NCBI GenBank assembly: GCA_963809825.1
Contig: CAWELJ010000010.1
Coordinates: 186,001-250,000 of the forward strand
Direction: 5' to 3'
DNA: 64,000 nt
From: Bog-473 sp963809825
GTDB lineage: Bacteria; Actinomycetota; Acidimicrobiia; Acidimicrobiales; RAAP-2
Below, in pieces: positions 1 through 8,311 of this stretch (its first letter is position 1; each line of letters begins with the position of its first letter). The translations under genes were made by a program, and so were the position numbers. Under the pieces are notes generated by a model that had not been told where the DNA came from, searched no databases, and saw only the letters and a list, made by a program, of their open reading frames with translations.

Positions 1-99
1 TGCGCGAGCTGGGACGGCCTGCGGGGCTGCCTGCGGGTGACGGTCGGGACAGCCGAGGAGAACGACCGCTTCCTCCACGCACTGAAGGAGAGCTTGTGA
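1..99 (+). CDS. hisC: Histidinol-phosphate aminotransferase, C-terminal end (partial)
   Basis: Only the last 32 codons are inside the window. The peptide contains LRVTVGTAEENDRFLHAL, which matches the conserved C-terminus of HisC, the PLP enzyme that transaminates imidazole-acetol phosphate to histidinol phosphate. The TGA stop overlaps the GTG start of hisB as GTGA, so the two genes are translationally coupled. The catalytic lysine region lies upstream of the window and cannot be checked. Confidence 0.85.
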   Translation, partial: CASWDGLRGCLRVTVGTAEENDRFLHALKESL

Positions 100-698
100 C
101 GACAACTGCCCGCCACGCCAGCAAGGAGCGTGCAACGAAGGAGACCAGCATCGACGCGACGCTCGTGATCGACGGGTCGGGCCGCACGGGCGTCACCACG
201 GGCCTTCCGTTCTTCGATCACATGATCGAGCAGCTGGGGCGGCACGCATCCTTCGATCTCGAGGTCCACGCAACGGGTGACCTCCACGTCGACGCTCACC
301 ACACGGTGGAGGACGTCGGCATCGTGCTGGGTGCCTGCCTGGCCGAGGCGCTGGGTGACAAGGCCGGCATCCGTCGCTTTGCGTCCATGCTGCTGCCGCT
401 CGACGAGGCCCTGATTGAGGTGGCACTGGACCTGTCCGGGAGGCCGTACCTGGCCTACGGGCTCGACTTCGCGCCGGACACACCGGGTCTCGGTACCCCG
501 CCCTTCGACCCGCAGCTGGCCGAGGAGTTCTGGCGCGCCTTCGCCACGGCGGCCAACCTGACCCTGCACATCAGGCGGCTGGAGGGGAAGAACACGCACC
601 ATATGCTGGAGGCGAGCTTCAAGGGCGTGGCCCGTTGCCTGCGTGACGCCGTGCGCATCGAGGGGGGTGGCGTGCCCTCGACCAAGGGCAGCCTGTGA
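96..698 (+). CDS. hisB: Imidazoleglycerol-phosphate dehydratase
   Basis: This is a 200-residue protein, the normal length of monofunctional HisB, which dehydrates imidazoleglycerol phosphate to imidazole-acetol phosphate in histidine synthesis. The two metal-binding signatures are present: HHTVEDVGI near residue 68 and HHMLEASFKG near residue 168, plus FFDHMIEQ near residue 39. No phosphatase domain is fused, unlike the enterobacterial HisB. The start is GTG, overlapping hisC by 4 bp. The stop overlaps hisH by 4 bp in the same GTGA arrangement. Confidence 0.97.
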   Translation: MTTTARHASKERATKETSIDATLVIDGSGRTGVTTGLPFFDHMIEQLGRHASFDLEVHATGDLHVDAHHTVEDVGIVLGACLAEALGDKAGIRRFASMLLPLDEALIEVALDLSGRPYLAYGLDFAPDTPGLGTPPFDPQLAEEFWRAFATAANLTLHIRRLEGKNTHHMLEASFKGVARCLRDAVRIEGGGVPSTKGSL

Positions 699-1321
699 CG
701 GCAGAGCCCCGTATCGCCGTCCTCGACTACGGGATCGGAAACCTCCGCTCGGCCGAGAAGGCGCTGCAGCACGTGGGAGCGGCGGCGCGCCTGGTGAGCG
801 ACGCGGCGTCCGTGGAGGCCGCCGATGCCGTCGTACTCCCCGGCGTCGGCGCGTTCGGCGCGTGCGCGCGAGCACTGCGGGACAGCGGCCTCGAGGAGCC
901 GGCGCGGGCGGCGCTCGCCGCGGGCGTGCCCTTCTTCGGGGTGTGCGTCGGCTTCCAGCTGCTCTACGAGAGTTCGGTGGAGAGTCCTGGCGCGCCCGGG
1001 CTCGGCGTCTTCCCCGGCGCGGTGGGACCCCTGCCTTCGGGGGTGAAGCACCCGCAGATGCAGTGGAACACCCTCGACGTGCGCGGCGAGCACGAGCCGG
1101 CGCCCCTGCGCGGGCTGGGTCCCCACCCCTGGGTGTACTTCGTGCACTCCTTCGCCCCACCGGTCGGCGACGAGACGGTGGCGGTGTGCGACTACGGCGG
1201 GCCCGTCGCAGCGCTGGTCACCCGCGGCACCCTGTGGGGCGCGCAGTTCCACCCCGAGAAGTCCGGTGCAGCCGGCCTGGCGCTCCTCGCCAATTTCGTG
1301 CGCGCGGCAGCAGGGGCCTGA
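695..1321 (+). CDS. hisH: Imidazole glycerol phosphate synthase, glutaminase subunit
   Basis: A 208-residue class I glutamine amidotransferase that hydrolyses glutamine and passes ammonia to HisF in the HisHF synthase. Visible features are the N-terminal IAVLDYGIGNLRS strand, the nucleophile elbow FFGVCVGFQLL (catalytic Cys near residue 79) and the C-terminal QFHPEKS with the catalytic His and Glu. The GTG start overlaps hisB by 4 bp. The stop base is shared with the ATG of hisA. HisF is encoded two positions downstream, so the complex is made from one mRNA. Confidence 0.97.
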   Translation: MTAEPRIAVLDYGIGNLRSAEKALQHVGAAARLVSDAASVEAADAVVLPGVGAFGACARALRDSGLEEPARAALAAGVPFFGVCVGFQLLYESSVESPGAPGLGVFPGAVGPLPSGVKHPQMQWNTLDVRGEHEPAPLRGLGPHPWVYFVHSFAPPVGDETVAVCDYGGPVAALVTRGTLWGAQFHPEKSGAAGLALLANFVRAAAGA

Positions 1322-2083
1322 TGGACCTGCTGCCCGCCATCGACCTGCGCCAGGGTGAGGCCGTCCGGCTGACCCAGGGCGACTTCGACCGTCAGCAGGG
1401 CTACGGCGACCCGGCTGCGTTGGCGATCGACTACATCGACGGCGGCGCCCGCTGGATCCACGTGGTCGATCTGGACGCCGCCCGCACGGGCGTGGCGCAC
1501 GAGCGGGCGGCGCTCGGCGAGATCGTGCGCCTGGCCAAGGCCTCCGGGGTGGCCGTGCAGGCAGGCGGGGGCATCCGCACCGAGGACGCGGCGGAGGAGC
1601 TGCTCGAGGCGACCGGGGTCTCCCGGATCGTGCTGGGCACCGCCGCCCTGGAGGATCCCGCGCTGGCCGGCCGCTGCGCGCGGCGGTGGCCGGGCCGGGT
1701 AGCCGTCGGGCTCGACTACCGGATGGGTCCCGACGGCGTGGCCGAGGCGCAGGCCCGAGGGTGGCTGGCCGCATCGGGCCGCTCGGTGACGGACCTCCTC
1801 GACGTCTGGTCCGGGGAGCCGCTCGGGGCCGTCGTGGTCACCGAGGTGGTCCGTGACGGCACCCTGGAGGGTCCCGCCGTCGAGAGCCTGGCCCAGCTGC
1901 TCGTGCGCACCGAGCTGCCGCTCGTGGCGTCGGGAGGGGTCGGGTCGACCCAGGACCTGTACCGGCTTGGCTCGCCTGCAGGCGGGCGGGCGCCGGCTGG
2001 CCGGCGCCATCGTCGGGAAGGCGCTGGTGGAGCGCCGCTTCAGCGTGAAGGAGGCCTTGGCCGCGTGCGCAGCGTCCGGCTGA
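1321..2083 (+). CDS. hisA: Phosphoribosylformimino-AICAR-phosphate isomerase (HisA), single-base frameshift
   Basis: This TIM-barrel enzyme opens the ribose ring of ProFAR in histidine synthesis. The N-terminus MDLLPAIDLRQGEAVRL and the catalytic VVDLDAA strand are clear. The reading frame is intact to about base 1967 (DLYRL). There one extra base in CGGCTTGGCTCG moves the true C-terminus into the next frame, where LQAGGRRLAGAIVGKAL and VERRFSVKEAL are recognisable and end at the 2083 stop. Ignoring that base gives 253 residues, the normal HisA length. As sequenced, the first frame runs on into hisF and mimics a HisA-HisF fusion, which I reject. A separate trpF lies at 8308, so this protein need not be the bifunctional PriA of most actinobacteria. 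Confidence 0.88.
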
Positions 2084-2829
2084 TCCCGTGCCTCGACGTG
2101 ACCGAGGGCCGCGTCGTCAAGGGTGTGCGCTTCGTCGACCTGACTGACGAGGGGGACCCCGTCGAGCTGGCGGCGCGCTATGACGCCGAGGGGGCCGACG
2201 AGGTGACGTTCCTCGACATCACGGCCTCCTCCGACGGCCGCGACACGATGGTCTCGGTGGTGGCGCGCACCGCCGAGCAGGTGTTCATCCCGTTGACCGT
2301 CGGGGGCGGGGTCCGGGTGGCGGAGGACGCACGCCGCCTCCTCCGGGCCGGGGCGGACAAGGTCGCGGTGAACACGGCGGCCGTCGAGCGCCCGGAGCTG
2401 GTGCGGGACATCGCGGACGAGTTCGGAGGCCAGTGTGCGGTGGTGGCCATCGACGCGCGTGCCCGGACCGACGGTGACGGCTGGGAGGTGTACACCCACG
2501 GTGGTCGCACGCCCACGGGACACGACGCCGTCGCCTGGGCGGCGCAGTGCGCCGACAACGGAGCGGGCGAGATCCTGCTCACCTCCATGGACCGCGACGG
2601 GACGAGGGACGGATTCGATCTGGCGCTGACCCGGGCCGTGGTCGAGGCCGTGGAGATCCCGGTGGTGGCGTCGGGCGGCGTCGGCCGGCTGCAGGACCTG
2701 GTGGACGGTGCACTCGACGGCGGCGCCGATGCGGTGCTGGCCGCGTCGATCTTCCACCGGCGCGAGTTCACGATCGGCGAGGCGAAGGCCTACATGGCGG
2801 CACAGGGGGTCGTGGTCCGCCCCGTCTGA
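2065..2829 (+). CDS. hisF: Imidazole glycerol phosphate synthase, cyclase subunit
   Basis: A 254-residue TIM barrel that makes imidazoleglycerol phosphate and AICAR, using ammonia from HisH. The start is GTG at 2065, giving the family N-terminus VRSVRLIPCLDVTEGRVVKG with the catalytic Asp in CLDV. The second catalytic Asp is in LLTSMDRDGTRDG near residue 176, and the phosphate loops VGGGVR and ASGGVG are both present. It overlaps the restored end of hisA by 19 bp. The next gene starts 44 bp downstream with its own putative -10 box. Confidence 0.96.
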   Translation: MRSVRLIPCLDVTEGRVVKGVRFVDLTDEGDPVELAARYDAEGADEVTFLDITASSDGRDTMVSVVARTAEQVFIPLTVGGGVRVAEDARRLLRAGADKVAVNTAAVERPELVRDIADEFGGQCAVVAIDARARTDGDGWEVYTHGGRTPTGHDAVAWAAQCADNGAGEILLTSMDRDGTRDGFDLALTRAVVEAVEIPVVASGGVGRLQDLVDGALDGGADAVLAASIFHRREFTIGEAKAYMAAQGVVVRPV

Positions 2830-2861
2830 GGCCGCTGACCTGGACGGGCGCCGTCGTGCGG

Positions 2862-2867
2862 TACCGT
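2862..2867 (+). promoter_or_regulatory. TANNNT -10 box (TACCGT) before the GroES-like gene
   Basis: TACCGT ends six bases before the GTG at 2874, so a transcript from it would start at or next to the start codon. It lies in the hisF-groES gap and could act as an internal promoter. The same arrangement recurs at several other genes in the window. Confidence 0.45.
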
Positions 2868-2873
2868 GCGAGG

Positions 2874-3242
2874 GTGGCCACGCCGACGACGAAGAACGGG
2901 ACGGGGAAGGCCAAAGCCGGCGCGTCCGAGGACAAGCAGCCGATCTCGGTGCTCTTCGACCGCGTCATGGTCCAGATCTCGCCGTCCGACGGCGAGCGGC
3001 GCTCCCGCGCCGGCATCCTGATCCCGGCCACAGCCCAGATCACGCGGCGGCTGACCTGGGCCGAGACCGTCGCGGTCGGGCCGCACGTGCGGTCGGTCAA
3101 GGTCGGCGACACCGTCCTGTTCAACCCCGAGGACCGCTTCGAGGTCGAGGTGCACGGTGAGGAGTACGTGATCCTGCGCGAGCGCGACATCCACGCGATC
3201 GCCTCTCCCCGCAACGACGGCGGGACGGGGCTCTACCTTTGA
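2874..3242 (+). CDS. GroES-like co-chaperonin family protein
   Basis: A 122-residue protein. After a Lys-rich N-terminal extension of about 23 residues it shows a Cpn10 fold pattern: ISVLFDRVMVQI, then GILIPATAQ in place of the GroES mobile-loop region, then VAVGPHVRSVKVGDTVLF and EEYVILRERDIHAI. True GroES is about 97 residues and its mobile loop carries a GroEL-binding IVL-type motif that I cannot see here. It is therefore probably a diverged paralogue, not the main co-chaperonin. No groEL is adjacent. It sits inside the his operon and its TGA overlaps the TTG of hisI by 4 bp, so it is co-translated with hisI. Confidence 0.75.
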   Translation: MATPTTKNGTGKAKAGASEDKQPISVLFDRVMVQISPSDGERRSRAGILIPATAQITRRLTWAETVAVGPHVRSVKVGDTVLFNPEDRFEVEVHGEEYVILRERDIHAIASPRNDGGTGLYL

Positions 3243-3661
3243 CTGACGCCGGAGCCGGGGCCACCGAGGCCTCCGCCGTCCCCGAAGGTGTGGCGCTGGC
3301 CGTCGACGAGGATCTGCTCCGGATGGTGGACTTCGCCAAGGACGCCGACGGGCTGGTGCCCGCCATCGTGCAGGACGCCACCGACGGCACCGTGCTCACG
3401 GTGGCCTACATGGATTCCGAAGCGCTGCGGCGGACGCTGGCGTCGGGACGCTCGTGGTTCTACAGCCGCAGCCGCAAGGAGTACTGGCAGAAGGGCGAGA
3501 CGTCCGGAGACCGCCAGTACGTGCGCGAGGTGCGCGTGGACTGCGACGGCGACGCGCTCGTCGTAGTGGTGGACCAGCACGGCCGAGGGGCCTGCCACAC
3601 GGGCGAGCGGACCTGCTTCTACCGCACTATCGGGACGGGCCCGGGGGTGCCCGCGCCGTGA
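3239..3661 (+). CDS. hisI: Phosphoribosyl-AMP cyclohydrolase
   Basis: A 140-residue HisI that hydrolyses phosphoribosyl-AMP. The family signatures are SRSRKEYWQKGETSGD (about residues 77-92), the metal-binding VDCDGDALVV and the zinc ligands in ACHTGERTCFYR near the C-terminus. There is no fused HisE domain, so the pyrophosphohydrolase must be encoded outside the window. The start is TTG, in a TTGA overlap with the GroES-like gene. About 25 residues precede the conserved LRMVDFAKDADGLVPAIVQ region, so the start could lie further in. Confidence 0.95.
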   Translation: MTDAGAGATEASAVPEGVALAVDEDLLRMVDFAKDADGLVPAIVQDATDGTVLTVAYMDSEALRRTLASGRSWFYSRSRKEYWQKGETSGDRQYVREVRVDCDGDALVVVVDQHGRGACHTGERTCFYRTIGTGPGVPAP

Positions 3662-5240
3662 CGCCCGGGAGCGTCCCGAACCCGGGGTCGGGTCCGGGCG
3701 CGCTCGTCTTCCGGCCCGATGCGGCCGAGTTCGCCGCACTGGCGAAGGAGCACGCGATCGTGCCCGTGTGGTGCGAGGTGGTGGCCGACACCCTCACCCC
3801 CGTCGCCTGCTTCGCCAACGTGGTCGGGGACGGCGACGGCTTCCTCTTCGAGTCCGTCGAGGGCGGCGAGCGCTGGGGTCGCTACTCGTTCGTGGGGCGG
3901 CGGCCGCTCGCAACCTTGACGGCGCGGGGCCGGACGGTCGAGGTGACCGGGAAGTTGGAGCTCGAGCGTTCCGACCGCGGGATCCTGGACGCCGTGGAGG
4001 GCCTGGTGGCTCGCTTCCAGTCGCCGGTGCTGGCGGGCCTCCCGCCCTGCACGGTGGCCTGGTCGGGTATCTCGGCTACGACGTCGTCCGCGAGGTGGAA
4101 CGGCTCCCGGACCCGCCGCATGACGACCTCGGCCATCCCGACGCGGCGTTGGTGGTCATCGGGCAGTTCTGCGCCTTCGACCACTGGCGCCAGCGAATTG
4201 TGCTCGTCGACAACGTCGTGGTGCCCGACGCCCCCGACGGCGTGGTCGACACCGAGGCGGTCGCGCAGGCGTACGAGGCCGCGTGCGCCCGCCTACGGGA
4301 CCTGGCGGCCGACTGCGGCCGGCCCGGCCCGGTGTCCGGCGAGCTGGTGGCGGCCCCCCCGCCCGGGCTCGGACGGGCCGAGGCGGAAAGGACGATGACG
4401 TCGGAGGAGTACATGGCCGCCATCGAGGCGGCGAAGGAGTACATCCGGGCCGGCGACATCTTCCAGGTCGTCCTGGCCCAGCGCTACGACCTGGCGCTCG
4501 AGGCCGACGCGTTCGACGTCTATCGTGCGCTCAGGCTGCTCAATCCGAGCCCCTATCTCTACTTCCTGCGCTTCCCCGAGGTGACGGTCGTGGGCGCGTC
4601 GCCGGAGCCGATGGTGCGCCTACGCGACGGCGTCGTGACGTCACGACCCATCGCCGGCTCGCGGCCCCGAGGGGAGAACGAGCAGCACGATCGGCTGCTC
4701 GAGGGTGAGCTGGCGGAGGATCCGAAGGAGCTGGCCGAGCACATCATGCTCGTGGACCTGGCCCGTAACGACGTGGGCCGGGTCGTGCGGTTCGGCACCG
4801 AGAAGGTCGACGAGCTCATGACGATCGAGCGCTACAGCCACATCATGCACATCACCTCGCAGGTGTCGGGGGAGCTGGCGGAGGGCAAGGGTCCGATCGA
4901 CGTGCTGCGGGCGACCCTGCCGGCGGGGACGCTGTCGGGCGCTCCCAAGGTGCGGGCGATGGAGATCATCGACGAGCTCGAGCCCACCAAGCGCGGCGTG
5001 TACGGGGGTGTGGTGGGTTACATCGACTTCTCGGGCAACGTCGACACCGCGATCGCCATCCGGACCATGGTGGTGACGCCCGACGGCAGGGCGAGTGTGC
5101 AGGCCGGGGCGGGCATCGTCGCCGACAGCGACCCGCAGAGCGAGGACGAGGAGTGCGCGCACAAGGCCGGTGCGCTGCTCGTCGCGGTCACGGCGGCCCG
5201 CCGGATGAGCCGGGCGCGGCGCGAGCCGGCGGGACCGTGA
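3658..5240 (+). CDS. trpE: Anthranilate synthase component I, single-base frameshift
   Basis: TrpE converts chorismate to anthranilate, the first step of tryptophan synthesis. The GTG start at 3658 overlaps hisI by 4 bp. The N-terminal domain (ESVEGGERWGRYSFVGR) reads in one frame to about 4045. One base is missing in CTCCCGCCCTGCAC, and the protein resumes in another frame at LHGGLVGYLGYDVVREVE. The chorismate-binding domain is complete: DIFQVVLAQRY, SPEPMVRL, SRPIAGSRPRG, LVDLARNDVGRV, TLPAGTLSGAPKVRAMEII and GVYGGVVGYIDFSG. Restored length is 527 residues, normal for the family. No trpG or trpD is in the window. Confidence 0.93.
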
Positions 5241-6250
5241 AGGACCTCGAGGCCGAGACGGCCGCCCTGCGATCGGGAGCGGGCGTCTTCCGCCCGGCCC
5301 GCGATGTAGTGGGCGTGCAGGGGCCGGAAGCGGAGACCTATCTGCAGGGGCAACTGAGCCAGGACCTGAGCGCACTGGCGGTCGGCGCGTCCGCGGACTC
5401 GCTCTTGCTCGAGCCGGACGGGAAGCTGTCTGCACTGCTGCGGGTCACGCGGACCGACGGGCACGGCTTCGTGCTCGACGTCGAAGGGGGTTACGGCGAC
5501 GCGGTCATGGCCCGGCTGCGCCGGTTCGTGCTGCGTTCCAAGGTGGAGATGAAGCCGTTGGCCTGGCGCTGCCTGTCCCTGCGCGGACCCGCGGTGGGTG
5601 AGGCAGCGGCCGGCCTGCTTGCCGTGCTGGCCGAACGGGGGGTCCTGGCCATTCCGTTCGAATGGAACGGCTGGGAGGGGACGGATCTCCTCGGCCCCGA
5701 GGACGTCGTGCTCGGACCGGACGAAGCGCTCCTGCCGGCCGGCGTCGTCGCCTGTGGGCCCGCGGCGGTCGAGGCCTGCCGCATCGTCGTGGGGATGCCC
5801 GCCATGGGTACCGAGCTGACGGGCAAGACGATTGCGGCCGAAGCCGGGCTCGTCGAGCGGACCGTGAGCTTCACCAAGGGTTGCTACACGGGACAGGAAC
5901 TGGTGGCCCGGATCGACGCCCGGGGCTCCAACGTGGCCCGGCGCCTGGTGGGGATCGTGGCGCCCGGAGACCCGCCGGTCACGGGTGGCCCGGGCAGCGG
6001 GGCGGCCCTGGCCCGCGGCATGACGCTGCACGGAGGTCCTGCGCCGGTGGGCGACGGCGCCGCCGACGACAAGGTGGTCGGCACGATCACGTCGGCGGCC
6101 TGGAGTTCCGAACTCGGCGCCTGGGTTGCGCTCGGGTACCTGCACCGCAGCGCCGATGCCCCCGGCCCGATCCGGGTGCGCTCGGGCGACGGACTGGGCG
6201 GGTCGTGGCCGGCGCGGGCCGAGCTGTTGCCGTTGGCCGGGCGCCGCTGA
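5237..6250 (+). CDS. ygfZ: Folate-binding protein of the YgfZ/GcvT family
   Basis: A 337-residue protein, related to the glycine cleavage T-protein, that supports repair or assembly of iron-sulfur enzymes in the family. The diagnostic motif KGCYTGQELVARI is at about residues 214-226, preceded by PAMGTELTGKTIAAE. The N-terminal folate-binding region reads YLQGQLSQDLSAL. The GTG start overlaps the trpE stop by 4 bp. It is the last clear member of the his-trpE operon. Confidence 0.9.
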   Translation: MKDLEAETAALRSGAGVFRPARDVVGVQGPEAETYLQGQLSQDLSALAVGASADSLLLEPDGKLSALLRVTRTDGHGFVLDVEGGYGDAVMARLRRFVLRSKVEMKPLAWRCLSLRGPAVGEAAAGLLAVLAERGVLAIPFEWNGWEGTDLLGPEDVVLGPDEALLPAGVVACGPAAVEACRIVVGMPAMGTELTGKTIAAEAGLVERTVSFTKGCYTGQELVARIDARGSNVARRLVGIVAPGDPPVTGGPGSGAALARGMTLHGGPAPVGDGAADDKVVGTITSAAWSSELGAWVALGYLHRSADAPGPIRVRSGDGLGGSWPARAELLPLAGRR

Positions 6251-6412
6251 GGGCACCCCGTTGCGTCCGTTCCGGCCAGGGGATTCTCCCGCCGGGACGA
6301 TGGGAACGGGCCTGACCAGGGGCTCCGCCTGGTGCATTGGCGGACGGGATACGCACCGCAACTGCAACCGGACGTCACCGAACATGAGACAACGGAAGCG
6401 CAAATTCTCCTC
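6251..6412 (+). other. Intergenic stretch after ygfZ
   Basis: I see no promoter, clear hairpin with a T tract, or conserved coding pattern here. A GTG at 6332 is in frame with the small ORF that starts at 6413, so that gene could begin earlier. Confidence 0.4.
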
Positions 6413-6577
6413 ATGAAGCGCATTGTGGGTACGAAGCAGATGGAGGGCGAGGCGTCGGTTGACGCGCTGCGCGACCTCAACCCCTGGCGCGAGGTGGGCT
6501 GGATCTTCCGAGACGGTGGATGCATTGCCATCGAACGCCATGGCGACGAGATCCGGTCACGGGTCTTGGTGGACTGA
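6413..6577 (+). CDS. Small hypothetical protein
   Basis: A possible 54-residue protein starting MKRIVGTKQMEGEASVD. I do not recognise a family. It is acidic-basic mixed, with WREVGWIFRDGGCIAIERHG near the middle, and has no signal peptide or membrane segment. No ribosome-binding site is evident before the ATG. An in-frame GTG at 6332 would give 81 residues, but that extension looks less protein-like. It ends 3 bp before the next small gene, which suggests a pair. Confidence 0.4.
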   Translation: MKRIVGTKQMEGEASVDALRDLNPWREVGWIFRDGGCIAIERHGDEIRSRVLVD

Positions 6578-6580
6578 CCG

Positions 6581-6787
6581 ATGGTCAAGGTCATACAAGT
6601 GGCGGACGATGGCACCGAGATGGCCGCCATCGAGGTCGACGACTTCACGATCGAGGTCATCTACTCGGGGATCGCCGAGATGTTGCGCCGGGCGGCGTCG
6701 AACGAGGCAGAGCCCGCCGCCAGGGGCGACCTCCCCCGTGCGGCGCGCCAGCGCCGCGAGAAGATCCTGAGCCGGATTCGCGACTGA
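6581..6787 (+). CDS. Small hypothetical protein
   Basis: A 68-residue protein starting MVKVIQVADDGTEMAAIEVD. No family is recognised. The C-terminal third is rich in Arg and Ala and probably helical. A GGTGGA stretch about 7 bases before the ATG could serve as the ribosome-binding site. It follows the preceding small gene by 3 bp, and the two are probably co-transcribed. Confidence 0.5.
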   Translation: MVKVIQVADDGTEMAAIEVDDFTIEVIYSGIAEMLRRAASNEAEPAARGDLPRAARQRREKILSRIRD

Positions 6788-6930
6788 ACTGCCCGCGGAG
6801 GCGGGAGCAGGACGGAATCCGCTCCCGGACCGACCCGGGCTGCCCTTTGCTACCCTCGCCGCCGGGCCGGGCGCGACGGCCGACGGATGCCCCGGCCAGG
6901 GCGCTCCGGGAGTGGAGAGGTGGCAAGGAC

Positions 6931-7473
6931 GTGCGGCGGAGCCGGGTCGGGCAGGTGCTGGTGACGGCGGGCGTCGTGGTGGCCTGCTCGCTCTGGAGCA
7001 GCGTGCTCGTCACGCCGGCCGGGGGTTCACCGCCGGGTGGGCATTCCACCGACGCCCGCGGCGAAGCTCGGGCGGTTGACCATGCCGGGCGCAGCAGGAG
7101 GCACCATCACGCGGCCGCCCGCGGCGGCGCCGGCGAGCTCAGTGCCCGCCGGGTCGAGCCCCCCGCCCAGAGCTTCATCGTCCAGCCCACGGGACTGCCC
7201 CCGGCGGGCGAGGCCACCCGCTCGGGGTGCGCGGCCGCCCTGACCTACCTGTACACCTATGCGGCCCCGGGATTCGTCTTCCAGTGCCCCGCAGCTGCCG
7301 AGGGGCACCAGGCCGCCACGATGTGCGCGAGCACCTCGGCGCCGTGTGATTCCGAACGGCTCATCGAGATCGCCGATCCGTGCCCGGCGGCCTACATGAA
7401 CGAGGCCTCCAACTCGTGGGTGCTCCTGGGCGCGTCGGACGTGCCGATCGATCCGTACGGACAGTGCCCCTGA
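6931..7473 (+). CDS. Secreted hypothetical protein
   Basis: A 180-residue protein starting at GTG with an AAGGA sequence just upstream. The N-terminus VRRSRVGQVLVTAGVVVACS has basic residues followed by a hydrophobic stretch, so it is a probable Sec signal peptide. The mature part begins with a Gly/His/Arg-rich low-complexity segment, then a compact domain with six or more cysteines (RSGCAAALTYLYTYAAPGF, FQCPAAAEG, MCASTSAPCDSER, ADPCPAAY, YGQCP), suggesting disulfides outside the cell. No catalytic motif or family is recognised. It lies alone between the small pair and trpC. Confidence 0.65.
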   Translation: MRRSRVGQVLVTAGVVVACSLWSSVLVTPAGGSPPGGHSTDARGEARAVDHAGRSRRHHHAAARGGAGELSARRVEPPAQSFIVQPTGLPPAGEATRSGCAAALTYLYTYAAPGFVFQCPAAAEGHQAATMCASTSAPCDSERLIEIADPCPAAYMNEASNSWVLLGASDVPIDPYGQCP

Positions 7474-7508
7474 GCTGCGCATCGGCGAATACCGAAAGAT
7501 GCCGCCAC

Positions 7509-7514
7509 TACGCT
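7509..7514 (+). promoter_or_regulatory. TANNNT -10 box (TACGCT) before trpC
   Basis: TACGCT ends eight bases before the trpC ATG at 7523, so the trpCFBA transcript could start at or within a base or two of the ATG. The gap from the upstream gene is only 49 bp, and I see no leader peptide, T-box or TRAP-like repeats in it. Confidence 0.55.
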
Positions 7515-7522
7515 GAAGCGTC

Positions 7523-8311
7523 ATGACCTCCTACCTGGCGGAGATCCTCGCCTCCCACCGGGCACGCGCCGCAGCAGACCGGCGCCCACTGGGGGATCTG
7601 GTCGAACGGGCGGCGACCCTGCCCCCGACCCGTGACTTCACGGGCGCCCTGAAGGGGGACGGGCTCACCTGCATCGCCGAGATCAAGCGTCGCTCTCCCT
7701 CCAAGGGCGACCTCGACCCCGAGCTGCAGCCGGATCTGGTGGCCAAGGAATACGTCGCCGGCGGCGCCGCGTGCCTGTCGGTGCTGACCGACGCGGACTT
7801 CTTCGGCGGATCGCCCGCTGACCTGGCGCTGGCCCGCCAGGCGTCAGGCCTTCCGGTGCTGCGCAAGGACTTCACGGTGCAAGAGGCCGACGTCGCCGAC
7901 GCCCGGCTCATGGGCGCCGACGCCGTGCTCCTGATCGTCGCCGCCCTCGACGATGACGAACTGCGCCGCTGCGCTGCCCGCGCCGCGGCGTTCGGTCTGG
8001 CGGCGCTGGTCGAGGTGCACGACGAGGATGAGCTCGACCGGGCCCTGGCGGCGGGAGCACGGTTGGTCGGGGTCAACCAGAGGGACCTGCGGACCTTCGA
8101 CGTCGACCACGGGCGCGCCTGCGCACTGGCGGCCCGCATCCCGGCCGGAGTGACGGCGGTCGCGGAGTCCGGCATTCGCGACGCCGGCGACGCGCGTCGC
8201 CTGGCTGACGCCGGCTACGACGGCATTCTGGTCGGTGAGACGCTGGTCCGGGCCGGGGACCGGCCGGCGCAGTTGCGGGAGCTGGTCGGGCATCCGGTCA
8301 GGATGCGATGA
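7523..8311 (+). CDS. trpC: Indole-3-glycerol-phosphate synthase
   Basis: A 262-residue TIM-barrel enzyme that converts carboxyphenylaminodeoxyribulose phosphate to indole-3-glycerol phosphate. The conserved segments are CIAEIKRRSPSKGDL (catalytic Lys and phosphate loop, about residues 50-64), VLRKDFTVQEADV with the second catalytic Lys, VGVNQRDLRTFDVD and VAESGI. It is the first gene of a four-gene trp operon. The start overlaps nothing and is preceded by a -10-like TACGCT. The stop overlaps trpF by 4 bp (ATGA). Confidence 0.97.
   Translation: MTSYLAEILASHRARAAADRRPLGDLVERAATLPPTRDFTGALKGDGLTCIAEIKRRSPSKGDLDPELQPDLVAKEYVAGGAACLSVLTDADFFGGSPADLALARQASGLPVLRKDFTVQEADVADARLMGADAVLLIVAALDDDELRRCAARAAAFGLAALVEVHDEDELDRALAAGARLVGVNQRDLRTFDVDHGRACALAARIPAGVTAVAESGIRDAGDARRLADAGYDGILVGETLVRAGDRPAQLRELVGHPVRMR

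Noticed and set aside
1321..2829. Continuous reading frame from HisA into HisF, looking like a fusion enzyme
   Set aside because: The true HisA C-terminus is readable in the next frame up to 2083, and hisF has its own GTG at 2065. The fusion is produced by one extra base.
3658..5240. Programmed ribosomal frameshift in trpE
   Set aside because: There is no slippery heptamer or downstream pseudoknot at the break, and similar one-base breaks hit several unrelated genes, so sequence error is simpler.
7474..7522. Attenuator or T-box leader before the trp operon
   Set aside because: The gap is 49 bp, has no Trp-rich leader peptide or T-box elements, and a -10 box lies next to the ATG.
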